From NCBI GenBank assembly GCA_030699385.1, contig JAUYMY010000057.1, positions 1 to 64,000 on the forward strand: 64,000 nt of DNA. Reading direction: 5' to 3'. The translations under genes were made by a program, and so were the position numbers. Below are positions 36,521-45,545 of this stretch, one piece after another (position 1 is the stretch's first letter; every line of letters begins with the position of its first letter). The DNA comes from Methylobacter sp. (GTDB taxonomy: Bacteria > Pseudomonadota > Gammaproteobacteria > Methylococcales > Methylomonadaceae). The notes under the pieces were generated by a model. That model searched no databases. It was not told the origin of the DNA and saw only the letters and a list, made by a program, of their open reading frames with translations.

Positions 36521-39209
36521 ACGTTTATTGACTCGCACCGCCAAGTCGAAACCGGCGGCGAGTGCCTCGTTGCAGGCGCTGACAGCGGCGGCCTTGTTGT
36601 TGCCCGGACTGATGCCTGCATCGGCCCAGGCTGCGGCCTCAGATGAAGAAGTCAGTTTTTTATACGGCTATTATGAAGAGGGCGAGCGTGATCTGTTCGG
36701 CGTTAACAGCCGCTTTGACCCGATTGCGGTCAATAGTTTGCTCGGCAGTTCTAAGGTCCGGTTGTCCGACCGCTTGAAAGCGGCTTTTAATTACACTCAG
36801 GATAGCTGGAGCGGAGCGACGCCGATTGCCACCGCGCCGCTGTCTTTTGGCGGCAATAAAGAAGGTGGCGTGCTGTCAGGGGCGACACCTTATTTGCAAA
36901 ATAATAATGTGCTGTTTGACAAGCAGTTGAATCCGGTAAAACGCGATGCTAGCGGCGCTTATAACCAGGATACGCAACTGGTGCATACGCTGTCTTCCGC
37001 CTCGCCGGAAATTCGCAAACAAGGCGATTTCAAGTTGAGTTACGAATGGGATGAGGCGACGCTGGATGCCGGCGGCGGCATTTCGATAGAAAATGATTAC
37101 GAATCGCGCTTTGGCAATATCGGCGGGCGTTGGGATTTTAACCAGAAATTAACCAGTTTAAATCTGGGCTTGAGCTACACCAACAGCGATACCAACGCGC
37201 TACTCGATCACGATGCTACGCCGTATATCTATGACGCCGGTCGCGGTATCGATTCTTATAATGCGACTTCCTCAAGCGGCAATGTCCAAAAACAGAACCG
37301 GAACACGCTGCTCAGCGGCAATCGCCAGGATTGGGGCACGGCGCTGGGTTTGACTCAGGTGTTGAATGAAAGCGCGTTGCTGGAAGCAGGCGTAGGTTAT
37401 ACCCGCAGTACCGGCTACATGGCCAATCCTTACAAGGTGGTGCAAACTGCGTTCATTGATCCTGCGCAAACCGGTGAGTTATTAAATGGCGTGTCTATCG
37501 GCTTGCTGGAAAAACGCCCTGATGAGCGTAATCAATGGACTGAAAATTTGCGTTATGTGCAATATATCAACGGCCTGGATGCAGCCTTGCATTTTGATTA
37601 CCGTTTTTCCCATGATGATTGGGGCATTAACGCCCATACTTTTGAAGCCGATTGGGTGCAGCCGCTGGGCCAGGGCTGGACGGTCACGCCGAAAGTACGC
37701 TATTACTCGCAGGATGCCGCCGATTTTTACACGCCCTATCTCACTTCCAATCAAGCGCTGAGTAAAACCGCTGTTGATGAAAATGGCCGGACTATTTATG
37801 TGGATGCCGGTGATCCTAATAATGGCAATGTCTATTACCGTGATGACAATTTCAATCTGGTCGACAGCAGCGGCAATCCGGTCGATGAAACGACGGTGAA
37901 TCCTATCCGTAAAACCATCCCGTTTGACCGCAGCAAATTGCCGAGCGATTATTCCAGCGATCATCGGCTGTCGGGATTTGGCGCATTAAGCGGCGGCGTT
38001 ACTTTCAGCAAACAATTTGCTAAAGGTGTCAGCTTTGAAGCCAGCGCCGAATATTACACCCATGCAGGCGCCATGCAATTGGGCGGTAGCGGGGAGGGCG
38101 CTTATGCCGATTATGACTTTTACACAGTCAATGGGGTGTTGAAAGTCGACTTATCGGCGCTGTCTTTTTCCGGCGGCGGTCACAGCGCCCATGCCGGTCA
38201 CGGCGGGCATAGCCATCATGGCGGCCATGCGCCGGCCGGGGTGATGTTCGACCACATGATGGACAAGGCCGGTGACCTGATGTTTGGCGCGCGTTATATG
38301 CGCAGCACTCAGGACGGCACTATGTTGCAGGGTTCCAATAAAGTCAGCGATCAGGCCATTGTGCGACAGGGTTGTAACGGCGATCCGTGCTTCACCACGC
38401 CGGATTCGATGAACATGAATATGATCATGCTCGATCTGATGTACGCGCCGACTGACTGGTTAACGCTGATGCTGATGCCGCAGTTTATGGACATGGATAT
38501 GTCGACTCGCACACTCAGCGGTGCGCCCGCGCCAACTTTCGCGCAGCAATCGTTAATCAATCACCATACCTTGCACGAACACACCACAAGCGGCATCGGC
38601 GATACCGGCGTTTATGGCATGGTCAAGCTGTTCGACAAAGCCGGCCATCGCGTGCATGGCACCTTGGGTATCAGCGCGCCGACCGGCGATGTCGATATTA
38701 AATTTAGGGATACCCATCGCCTCGATGCCGGTTATCAGCATTACGGGATGCAGTTGGGCAGCGGCACTTGGGATTTCAAGCCGAGCGTCACTTATAGCGG
38801 CAAGCTGGATAAATACAGCTGGGGCGCGCAGCTTAACGGCACCGTGCGCCTTGATCACAACAACGAAACCGGCTTTGCTTTTGGCGACATATTCCAATCT
38901 ACCGCCTGGGGCAGTTACAACTTGCTAAATTGGCTGTCAACCTCGGTGCGCGGCGTTTATACCGTGCAAGGTTCGCTTAGAAACCAGTACAACGGCACTT
39001 TTCATCAGCTGGGCCCGATGGATTACCCCGGCAGTTACGGCGGGCGTTATTGGGATGTCGGTTTCGGCATCAACGCTTTTGTGCCCAGCGGCAGTTTGCA
39101 AGGCAACAATCTCAGTTTTGAATGGTTGCAGCCGGTCAGCGACGATGTCAACGGCTACCAGTTGCCGCGTGATGGCGCGCTGTCAGCTACTTGGAGTTAT
39201 GCGTTCTGA
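36507..39209 (+). CDS. DUF3570 outer-membrane-type beta-barrel protein with possible flavinylation motif
   Basis: About 900 residues. The frame is open back to 36480. The GTG at 36507, just after a G-rich stretch, is preferred. A signal-like segment ends PASAQA. DSWSGATPIAT at nt 36801-36833 fits the D-x-x-S-G-A-T rule of ApbE flavinylation sites, and a second SGAT follows 21 residues later. Repeated amphipathic beta strands and a terminal aromatic (WSYAF) suggest an outer-membrane barrel. A His-rich loop (HSAHAGHGGHSHHGGH) and a Met-rich stretch (MNMNMIML, MPQFMDMDM) lie in the middle and could bind copper. The final third resembles phenol-MetA-degradation/transporter-like barrels. Confidence 0.8.
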   Translation: MAVIKRLLTRTAKSKPAASASLQALTAAALLLPGLMPASAQAAASDEEVSFLYGYYEEGERDLFGVNSRFDPIAVNSLLGSSKVRLSDRLKAAFNYTQDSWSGATPIATAPLSFGGNKEGGVLSGATPYLQNNNVLFDKQLNPVKRDASGAYNQDTQLVHTLSSASPEIRKQGDFKLSYEWDEATLDAGGGISIENDYESRFGNIGGRWDFNQKLTSLNLGLSYTNSDTNALLDHDATPYIYDAGRGIDSYNATSSSGNVQKQNRNTLLSGNRQDWGTALGLTQVLNESALLEAGVGYTRSTGYMANPYKVVQTAFIDPAQTGELLNGVSIGLLEKRPDERNQWTENLRYVQYINGLDAALHFDYRFSHDDWGINAHTFEADWVQPLGQGWTVTPKVRYYSQDAADFYTPYLTSNQALSKTAVDENGRTIYVDAGDPNNGNVYYRDDNFNLVDSSGNPVDETTVNPIRKTIPFDRSKLPSDYSSDHRLSGFGALSGGVTFSKQFAKGVSFEASAEYYTHAGAMQLGGSGEGAYADYDFYTVNGVLKVDLSALSFSGGGHSAHAGHGGHSHHGGHAPAGVMFDHMMDKAGDLMFGARYMRSTQDGTMLQGSNKVSDQAIVRQGCNGDPCFTTPDSMNMNMIMLDLMYAPTDWLTLMLMPQFMDMDMSTRTLSGAPAPTFAQQSLINHHTLHEHTTSGIGDTGVYGMVKLFDKAGHRVHGTLGISAPTGDVDIKFRDTHRLDAGYQHYGMQLGSGTWDFKPSVTYSGKLDKYSWGAQLNGTVRLDHNNETGFAFGDIFQSTAWGSYNLLNWLSTSVRGVYTVQGSLRNQYNGTFHQLGPMDYPGSYGGRYWDVGFGINAFVPSGSLQGNNLSFEWLQPVSDDVNGYQLPRDGALSATWSYAF

Positions 39210-40108
39210 GGCGTTTGCATTATTACCGTTATGCGTTCAAGGCAATGGGTTCGCCTTGCGAGATACAGCTTTATGCTGATAGCCAAGCCGAAGCCAAACA
39301 GGTTGCCGATGCCGCTATTGCTGATGTGCAGCGGCTTGAAATGCGGTATTCGCGTTATCGTAGCGATAGTTTTTTGTCGGCGATTAATCGCGTTGCGGTC
39401 ACCGGCGGTAGTATTCGTGTTGATGATGAAACTGCAGGCTTATTGACTTATGCGGCAACTTGCTACGAACAAAGTGATGGCTTGTTCGACATCACTTCCG
39501 GCATCTTGCGCCGCGCCTGGCGTTTTGATTTGGGCAAATTGCCGGAACAACAGCAAATCGAGGCTTTGCTCGACCACGTTGGCTGGCACAAACTGCATTG
39601 GTCAGCACCAGAACTAACCTTCCCCAAGCCCGGCATGGAAATCGACTTTGGCGGCATCGTCAAGGAATACGCCGCCGACCGCGCCGCCGCCTTATGTTTA
39701 TCGGCTGGCGTCAAATGCGGCGTGATTAATTTGGGTGGCGACATCAAAGTGATTGGCCCGCGTAACGATGGCGAACCGTGGCACATCGGCATCCGCGATC
39801 CGCGCAACAAAACGGCGGTATTGCAAACCGTGTTATTGCGTGAAGGCGCACTGGCCAGCAGCGGCGATTATGAGCGCTGCATTATTGTTGATGGCCTGCG
39901 TTACGGTCATTTGCTCAACCCCAAAACCGGCTGGCCGGTACGGCATTTGGCGGCGGTCAGCGTGGTTGCCGATTTCTGCGTGGTTGCCGGTAGCGCGTCC
40001 ACCATTGCCATGCTTAAAGAAGAGGAGGGTGCGGCCTGGTTGGAAAGTTTAGGCTTGCCGCATCTTTGGGTTGATGTGCAAGGCGCAATCGGCGGTACGT
40101 TGGCCTGA
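39191..40108 (+). CDS. apbE: FAD:protein FMN transferase (ApbE)
   Basis: Attaches FMN to threonine or serine of extracytoplasmic proteins. About 300 residues with FKAMGSPCEIQLYAD, MEIDFGGIVKEYAADRAAAL and GVINLGGDIKVIG. The Mg/flavin region is RYGHLLNPKTGWPVR. No signal peptide is visible. The frame begins at a TTG inside DUF3570 and a second TTG lies at 39215, so the true start is uncertain. The 19-nt overlap with DUF3570 supports a shared function. Confidence 0.9.
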   Translation: MELCVLRRLHYYRYAFKAMGSPCEIQLYADSQAEAKQVADAAIADVQRLEMRYSRYRSDSFLSAINRVAVTGGSIRVDDETAGLLTYAATCYEQSDGLFDITSGILRRAWRFDLGKLPEQQQIEALLDHVGWHKLHWSAPELTFPKPGMEIDFGGIVKEYAADRAAALCLSAGVKCGVINLGGDIKVIGPRNDGEPWHIGIRDPRNKTAVLQTVLLREGALASSGDYERCIIVDGLRYGHLLNPKTGWPVRHLAAVSVVADFCVVAGSASTIAMLKEEEGAAWLESLGLPHLWVDVQGAIGGTLA

Positions 40109-40149
40109 GCATTTGATTGGGCTTGGGAAAAATTAATTTTCTGACCGGC

Positions 40150-40191
40150 AATAAAAAAGGCCTGAACAATACTGTTCAGGCCTTTTTTATT
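40150..40191. terminator. Bidirectional terminator between apbE and peroxiredoxin
   Basis: A 19-bp perfect inverted repeat (AATAAAAAAGGCCTGAACA / complement) with flanking A- and T-runs. Confidence 0.9.
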
Positions 40192-40207
40192 GCGCTTCAG
40201 GTATGCA

Positions 40208-40246
40208 GGCCTTCCAGATTTTTAAAACCTAGAAGGTCTAACTAGC
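40208..40246. repeat. Palindromic repeat D, copy 1 (CCTTCCAG ... AGAAGG)
   Basis: Imperfect version of the 33-bp palindrome at 54346-54378. It lies between the terminator and the peroxiredoxin stop. Confidence 0.6.
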
Positions 40247-40265
40247 CTATAAGTTCTGCAGCGGA

Positions 40266-40871
40266 TTACAGTTTATCCGCGTTTTTATCCAGATAGGCAG
40301 CAACACCGGCAGGGCTGGCGTTCATGCCGGCATCGCCTTTATGCCAGCCTGCTGGGCACACTTCACCGTTTTCTTCGAAAAATTGCAGCGCGTCAATCAT
40401 ACGCAGCAATTCGTCCATGTTACGGCCTAATGGTAGGTCATTAACAACTTGATGACGTACCAGACCGGTGCGGTCAATCAGGAAAGTGCCACGGTAAGCA
40501 ACAGCGGGCGCGCAGGCTTCAACATCGTAATCTTTGCAGATTGAGTGCGACAAATCGGCCGCCATTGTATAACGCACAGGGCCAATACCGCCTTGGTTTA
40601 TCGGCGTGTTGCGCCATGCATTATGAGTAAAATGAGAGTCGATAGACACGGCAATCACTTCAACATTGCGGCTTTTGAATTCATCAATACGATGATCCAA
40701 TGCAATCAATTCGCTAGGACAAACGAAAGTGAAATCTAAGGGGTAGAAAAATACGACCGCGTATTTTCCGCGAGTGGCATCAGAAAAACTGAATGAATCA
40801 ACTATTTGACCATCACCTAAAACAGCAGGGACTGTAAAATCAGGTGCTTGTTTACCGACTAATACGCTCAT
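40266..40871 (-). CDS. 2-Cys peroxiredoxin (AhpC/TSA family)
   Basis: 201 residues that reduce peroxides. The peroxidatic Cys51 is in YPLDFTFVCPSE and the resolving cysteine in EVCPAGWHKG. Typical 2-Cys length. No partner reductase is adjacent. The 279-nt upstream gap (40872-41150) holds two divergent promoters and nothing else that I can name. Confidence 0.93.
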   Translation of the reverse strand: MSVLVGKQAPDFTVPAVLGDGQIVDSFSFSDATRGKYAVVFFYPLDFTFVCPSELIALDHRIDEFKSRNVEVIAVSIDSHFTHNAWRNTPINQGGIGPVRYTMAADLSHSICKDYDVEACAPAVAYRGTFLIDRTGLVRHQVVNDLPLGRNMDELLRMIDALQFFEENGEVCPAGWHKGDAGMNASPAGVAAYLDKNADKL

Positions 40872-41150
40872 TGATTATCTCCAAATATAGTGAAAAAAAC
40901 ATAAAAACTGCTTAAGTTTAGTGTCAGCCACTGAGGCAGTGGATTGTTGAAATTGTACACTAGATTAGTAGGTAATTGTCGAAATTGTTGCTATTTTTAG
41001 CTTGCTTTAATTTTAATTTTAGCCATAATTTGTCATTAATAGCTTACAATGATGTCAGAGAATTACTCTAGCAAGGTTTTTTTAAGAACGTCTGTCGACC
41101 TAACTTAGCTGTTACATTCATTTCGTTCATTTGTTTGATGGAATTAAATC

Positions 41151-41672
41151 ATGGCAAAAAATAAACATATTACAGAGCCCGATGTCTTCGGTTATCAGGT
41201 ACGCATCGTAAGACGCGGTAAAGAGAGTAGTCGTTACTTCTCCCATAAATTATGGGGCAATAAAGGCAAATCGTTGAAAGCCGCCATTACTTGGCGCGAT
41301 CAAATGCTGACCGTATTAAAAGGCAGTAAAACGCGCTTTCTTAAGCCGCCTAAAAATAAAACGACTACCGGCGTTACCGGCGTGTCCCGAACCATTAAAT
41401 ACGACCACCGCAAAGATAAAAGTTATCTTTGCTATACCGTGTTTTGGGTCAGCAATTGCAAATCAAAGAATAAAACCTTTCAAGTCGGCAACGTCGATAA
41501 AGTCACCGCAGATGATGAGTTGCACGCGTTTCGCACGGCAAAAGTATTCAGAAGCTGTTATGAATATTCGATTGATAATGATCTTGAATTTTATGACAAT
41601 AAATTCGTCGGCTGGAAAAAGTTACGTTTATATGAAGACGAGAATTTGAACGCTGTTGCCGAGGAAGAATAA
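41151..41672 (+). CDS. AP2-domain-like DNA-binding protein
   Basis: 173 residues. About 71-140 resembles an AP2/ERF-type domain: GVTGVSR, then YLCYTVFWV, KTFQVGNVDK and an ADDELHAFRTAKVFRSCYE helix. The first 60 residues (FGYQVRIVRRGKESSRYFSH) may be a second, weaker copy. In bacteria such domains usually accompany homing endonucleases or integrases, but here it stands alone with no nuclease motif. A DNA-binding regulator is the modest guess. A terminator hairpin follows. Confidence 0.65.
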   Translation: MAKNKHITEPDVFGYQVRIVRRGKESSRYFSHKLWGNKGKSLKAAITWRDQMLTVLKGSKTRFLKPPKNKTTTGVTGVSRTIKYDHRKDKSYLCYTVFWVSNCKSKNKTFQVGNVDKVTADDELHAFRTAKVFRSCYEYSIDNDLEFYDNKFVGWKKLRLYEDENLNAVAEEE

Positions 41673-41698
41673 GGCTTTCTGTTTGGCAGGATTAAGCG

Positions 41699-41740
41699 CC
41701 ACCGATGCACAGCTCAAGTCTGTGCATCGGTGGTGTTTTA
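41699..41740. terminator. Hairpin terminator between the AP2-like gene and tonB
   Basis: 14-bp stem CCACCGATGCACAG with CTGTGCATCGGTGG, then TGTTTTAGTTT. Confidence 0.75.
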
Positions 41741-41757
41741 GTTTGCGCGGCCGAAAA

Positions 41758-42459
41758 TTATTTGGCCAGTTTGAACTGTAAGGTCTGTACCGCTCGCTGA
41801 GTCACCGCAGCACCATCGACTATTTTTCCTTTAAATTTCCATTTGCTGATAGCTTGTAGCGCAGCTTCGTCAAAAATCTCGGCAGGCTCAGCCTCAACCA
41901 CCACGGCATCGGTGACTTCGCCATCCTTAGTAATAGTGAATTCTATTTTCACCCAGCCTTCAATATGGCGCTTGGCTGCGCGCATCGGGTACTTGGGCGG
42001 GAACCGTTCTAGCGGAATTACGCCGGTACTGATACTGCTGGAAGCCGCACTTTTAGTGCTCTTGGTGGTCTCTGCGGACGCTTTAGCTGGAGCGCTTGCG
42101 ACTGGGGCAGCAACCACCGGCGCACTCGATTGCATCGGCAGTTCAGGTATATCCAGCTTGGGTGCGTTGACCATCGGCGTATTTTGCTTGACCACTGCCT
42201 TTTGTATAACAGGCTGCTTTTTAGGCGGTGTCTTGGGCTGCTGTGGTTTTTCCTGTACCTTCTCCACCTTTTTTTCCGGCGGCTTTTTAGGTTTAGGTTT
42301 CTCCGGCGGCTCGCGTTTTAGCCGGATAAAATCCATCATGCTCACCGGCTCGGCTTTTTTAATGTCTTTATGGCTGCTCATCAGCATGATTTGCATCAAC
42401 CAGAACAGCCCCAGCGAAACAACAATACCGGTCAACAAAGCGACAAAAAATGACTTCAC
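41758..42459 (-). CDS. tonB: TonB2-type energy transducer
   Basis: 233 residues. N-terminal TM (about 5-24), Pro/Lys-rich periplasmic linker (about 50-110) and the C-terminal TonB domain with PPKYPMRAAKRHIEGWVKIEFT, DAVVVEAEPAEIFDEAALQA and WKFKG. It transmits proton-motive force to TonB-dependent receptors. It is the last gene of the DUF3450-TtpC-ExbB-ExbD-TonB series, and its start overlaps exbD by 4 nt. Confidence 0.93.
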   Translation of the reverse strand: MKSFFVALLTGIVVSLGLFWLMQIMLMSSHKDIKKAEPVSMMDFIRLKREPPEKPKPKKPPEKKVEKVQEKPQQPKTPPKKQPVIQKAVVKQNTPMVNAPKLDIPELPMQSSAPVVAAPVASAPAKASAETTKSTKSAASSSISTGVIPLERFPPKYPMRAAKRHIEGWVKIEFTITKDGEVTDAVVVEAEPAEIFDEAALQAISKWKFKGKIVDGAAVTQRAVQTLQFKLAK

Positions 42460-42872
42460 GGTGTCTCCGCTTCTTCGGTGGCAATTGAGGCATTACTGAT
42501 ACCGGCCAGACGAACCTGATCCATCACGCTAACCAAGACATGGGTTTTTGTTTCCCGGTCGGCAGTAATTACCACGGCGCCTAATGGATTTTCCGCATGC
42601 AAACGGGCGACATTCGCCCTGACTGCGCGGATGTCGACCACATGCTTATCTATCCAGATTTCGCCGGCCGGGCTAATCGCCACAATGATATGCGCATGTT
42701 CTTTTTTTTCAGCGGTTTGGGCTTGGGGACGGTTAACATCAAGGCCGGATTCTTTAACCGATGAGCTGGTGACGATAAAAAAAATCAACATAATAAAAAC
42801 GATGTCGAGCATCGGCGTCATGTCAATTTCTGCATTTTGGTCGGCTGACGACCGGCTGCTTTTACGGCGCAT
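42456..42872 (-). CDS. exbD: ExbD biopolymer transport protein
   Basis: 138 residues, one TM (about 19-37) with the conserved aspartate in IDMTPMLDIVFIMLIFF, and a periplasmic domain. Forms the motor stator with ExbB. Confidence 0.93.
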   Translation of the reverse strand: MRRKSSRSSADQNAEIDMTPMLDIVFIMLIFFIVTSSSVKESGLDVNRPQAQTAEKKEHAHIIVAISPAGEIWIDKHVVDIRAVRANVARLHAENPLGAVVITADRETKTHVLVSVMDQVRLAGISNASIATEEAETP

Positions 42873-42880
42873 AGTGGTTC

Positions 42881-43405
42881 CTAATCATATTTTAATAAAT
42901 CGGTCAGGCGATGGGTCTCGTCACTGACGCGCTCTTCAATGCGTTTGCTGAAATAAAGCCCGCCTATTGCAATGAGCATACCGGCCATCGTGGGAATAGT
43001 GGCTTGCGATACGCCCGATGCCATCGCTTTGGCGTTACTGGTGCCGGTCACTGACATTACGTCAAACACATGAATCATGCCGGTGACCGTGCCCAATAAA
43101 CCCAATAACGGGCACAACCCAACCAGCATGTTGATCACCGGCAGCGTCCGGCTCATGTTGATTTTAGCCTCGGAAATAATGCACTCTCTGATAGACAAAG
43201 CGTAGGCTGTATGGCGTTCTTCGCGGCTGTCCCATTGTGTCAACCAATCCGCTTTAAGTTCGGGATAGGTCTGCTTGAAAAAAAGGAAGCGTTCGGCGAT
43301 CAGCGCCCACAAACAAATAGATGCGAACAAAATGAGCCACAGCACATTGCCGCCGGCATCCAAAAAATTGCCTAGCGACTCCAGCAGCGCTAATAACGAC
43401 GACAT
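42881..43405 (-). CDS. exbB: ExbB/TolQ-type proton channel (TonB2 ExbB)
   Basis: 174 residues with three TMs. The conserved block GLCPLLGLLGTVTGMIHVFDVM and ISQA-like SQATIPTMAGM are present. It overlaps the TtpC stop by one base. Confidence 0.92.
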   Translation of the reverse strand: MSSLLALLESLGNFLDAGGNVLWLILFASICLWALIAERFLFFKQTYPELKADWLTQWDSREERHTAYALSIRECIISEAKINMSRTLPVINMLVGLCPLLGLLGTVTGMIHVFDVMSVTGTSNAKAMASGVSQATIPTMAGMLIAIGGLYFSKRIEERVSDETHRLTDLLKYD

Positions 43406-44733
43406 TATTTGCCTGCCCGGCGGCTGATTAAACCGGCCGTTTGTTCGTCAAGAATCTGCACCAATACGCGGCTTCTTGACGCGACAATGCTGTGCAAAAA
43501 CAATAAGGGAATCGCCACGCATAAGCCCAGCACGGTGGTCACCAGCGCTTGGGAAATACCTTCCGCCATCAGCTTAGGGTCGCCGGTGCCGAACAGACTG
43601 ATTGATTGAAAGGTTACAATCATGCCGGTTACCGTACCTAATAAGCCCAATAAGGGCGCTACCGCAGCCACCAATTTAAGGATAGACAGACCTTTTTCCA
43701 AAATAGGCACTTCGCGGGTAATCGCCTCATCCAGCAATAACTCCAGATTATCGGTATCTTCAGCATTGCCTTTTTCGACCACAGCGAAAATACGGCCCAA
43801 CGGATTATCCTCGTTAGCCACAGAACGGCTCATTTGCAGTGTCATTTTTTGGCCAACTGACCACAATTGAACCAAGCGGAACACGCCGTAAATAAACCCG
43901 ACCACGCCTAACATCATGGTGATGTAACCAATCAATCCGCCCTGCTGCAAACGTTCAGTCAAGTCAGGCGCTTGAATCAGCATACCTAGAATCACACCAC
44001 GGGTAGGATCGACCGCAACATCGGCCTGCCCAGATGGGGTGTCGATGAAGTCTTCTGCCAAACTAAGATACTTGCTTTGTGGTTGACGGGGCAGGTCAGC
44101 TAGTTTTCCGGTTTCCGGCAAATAGCGTAAATATTGACCATCGGCCAGCGCATTAAACGCACCGATACGCACGACTTTTGCCTGGCGCGGTTCACCCGCT
44201 GCCGATAAAATTTCGCTGTCGTAATAAACCACTTTTCCGGTTTCGGTCATTTCCTGCAGCAGACTAAACCATAACTGCTCCAGCTGCGCCATCGACGGCA
44301 GTGCTTTATTGTCGGCAATTGCTGATAACACACGCGTTCTATCAGGGAACTGGGCAGAAATAATGGAATTATTCAGATTCGCCTTTAAATCGCCGGCAAC
44401 TTGCCTAGCTACACCGAACAGTTCACCTAATGGCCCACTACGCTCGCTTAACTGGTTTTCCAGCTGGTTCAATTGCTGCCTATTGGCTTCCAGTTGCGCT
44501 TTCAGTTGGTTGCCGAGACCTTCCTGTTTACTCAGTTCGGCGCGCGCCGCCTCTAACAATTGTTGCTGTTTGCCGGGGTCAGCCATAAATTCGGCTTCGC
44601 GGGCGGTGTTGATTTTGCCTTCTTCGCCCTGTGCTTGCTTAACCTCCTGCAGCAACTTATCCAAATCCAAATGTTCCGCTGTTGCCGTATTAGAGAACAA
44701 CAGCATCGAAAAAATAAATATCAGTGTTTTCAT
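43405..44733 (-). CDS. TtpC-like MotA/TolQ/ExbB protein with periplasmic coiled coil
   Basis: 442 residues. Signal peptide, then a coiled-coil and globular periplasmic region to about 255. The C-terminal TolQ module has VVGFIYGVFRLVQLW and AVAPLLGLLGTVTGMIVTFQSIS. This long ExbB homologue is the extra component (TtpC) of TonB2 systems described from Vibrio. The DUF3450 gene precedes it with a 4-nt overlap. Confidence 0.9.
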   Translation of the reverse strand: MKTLIFIFSMLLFSNTATAEHLDLDKLLQEVKQAQGEEGKINTAREAEFMADPGKQQQLLEAARAELSKQEGLGNQLKAQLEANRQQLNQLENQLSERSGPLGELFGVARQVAGDLKANLNNSIISAQFPDRTRVLSAIADNKALPSMAQLEQLWFSLLQEMTETGKVVYYDSEILSAAGEPRQAKVVRIGAFNALADGQYLRYLPETGKLADLPRQPQSKYLSLAEDFIDTPSGQADVAVDPTRGVILGMLIQAPDLTERLQQGGLIGYITMMLGVVGFIYGVFRLVQLWSVGQKMTLQMSRSVANEDNPLGRIFAVVEKGNAEDTDNLELLLDEAITREVPILEKGLSILKLVAAVAPLLGLLGTVTGMIVTFQSISLFGTGDPKLMAEGISQALVTTVLGLCVAIPLLFLHSIVASRSRVLVQILDEQTAGLISRRAGK

Positions 44734-45470
44734 TTAGCAGCCTCTGCAGCAGGAACGGGAACAATCAGCATGTCGGGCGCGGTTTCCTTGCGCGCAATAC
44801 GCAGGCCATCGCGAATGGCGTTGCTGTAACCGGAAGCAAGGGCTTGCCAGCGATTTTCTTCTTTATTCCAAAAACCGCTTTCACTGCGATCCAAACGCTG
44901 GTAATACAGCGCCACCCGACCCAGCCGCAAAAAATCGACCGAGCTGGTCACCTCATTTAACACAATATTGCCCTTGTAGGCCTCGATGGTGTTGCCGTAT
45001 TCATTCTCAACCTGAAATGCTTCCATGATGCGGCGGAATTTTTCTGCATGATTGACATCGGCTTTAGCGACCAATTCTTTCAATTGATTCAAACGCTGTT
45101 TGCGTTCTTCCGGCAAAAAGGGCAGGTCCAGCTGAATAAATTTATCCAGACTATCCAGCGCATGGACAATCAACGGCACAATTTCCTGTTTGGTTACTTC
45201 AATATCTTTTAATTGCTGTTCCAGCGATTTTTTTTCTTCGGCTTGCGAGGCCAGCAAATCTTGCAGATGCCGGTTGTAAGTTTGCAAAACATCGGCTTGC
45301 CGGGTCACCGCACGGTATTGTTCCTGCAAGGTGGTTTTTTGCTCGCCGACTGCAGCGGATGGATGATCAGGCGTTGCGGCCTGTAACGGCAAGGCACAAA
45401 TACCCAGGAAAGCGGCGGCCAGACAGCTGTGGTGTCGGCTAGAATTAAACATAGTCATACAAATAGTCAT
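44730..45470 (-). CDS. DUF3450 periplasmic protein of the TonB2 cluster
   Basis: 246 residues. Signal peptide (FLGICALPLQA) and a coiled coil at about 35-95, followed by helical DLPFLPEERKQRLNQLKELV and DFLRLGRVALYYQ, WNKEENRWQ. These are diagnostic of DUF3450, always the first gene of TtpC-type TonB clusters. Three ATGs are close together, and I kept the outermost. Confidence 0.9.
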   Translation of the reverse strand: MTICMTMFNSSRHHSCLAAAFLGICALPLQAATPDHPSAAVGEQKTTLQEQYRAVTRQADVLQTYNRHLQDLLASQAEEKKSLEQQLKDIEVTKQEIVPLIVHALDSLDKFIQLDLPFLPEERKQRLNQLKELVAKADVNHAEKFRRIMEAFQVENEYGNTIEAYKGNIVLNEVTSSVDFLRLGRVALYYQRLDRSESGFWNKEENRWQALASGYSNAIRDGLRIARKETAPDMLIVPVPAAEAAK

Positions 45471-45545
45471 AATGTGAAGTTAAATTGTTGGCTATTATAA
45501 AGCCTGATGGCGGCTAATTATAAGAGCCAATAAAAGTAAGCGCGA

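Noticed and set aside
37482-37964. Long antisense frame within the DUF3570 gene (and similar antisense frames in gpmI, argG and gltX)
   Set aside because: Antisense shadows of well-supported coding sequence with unnatural amino-acid composition.
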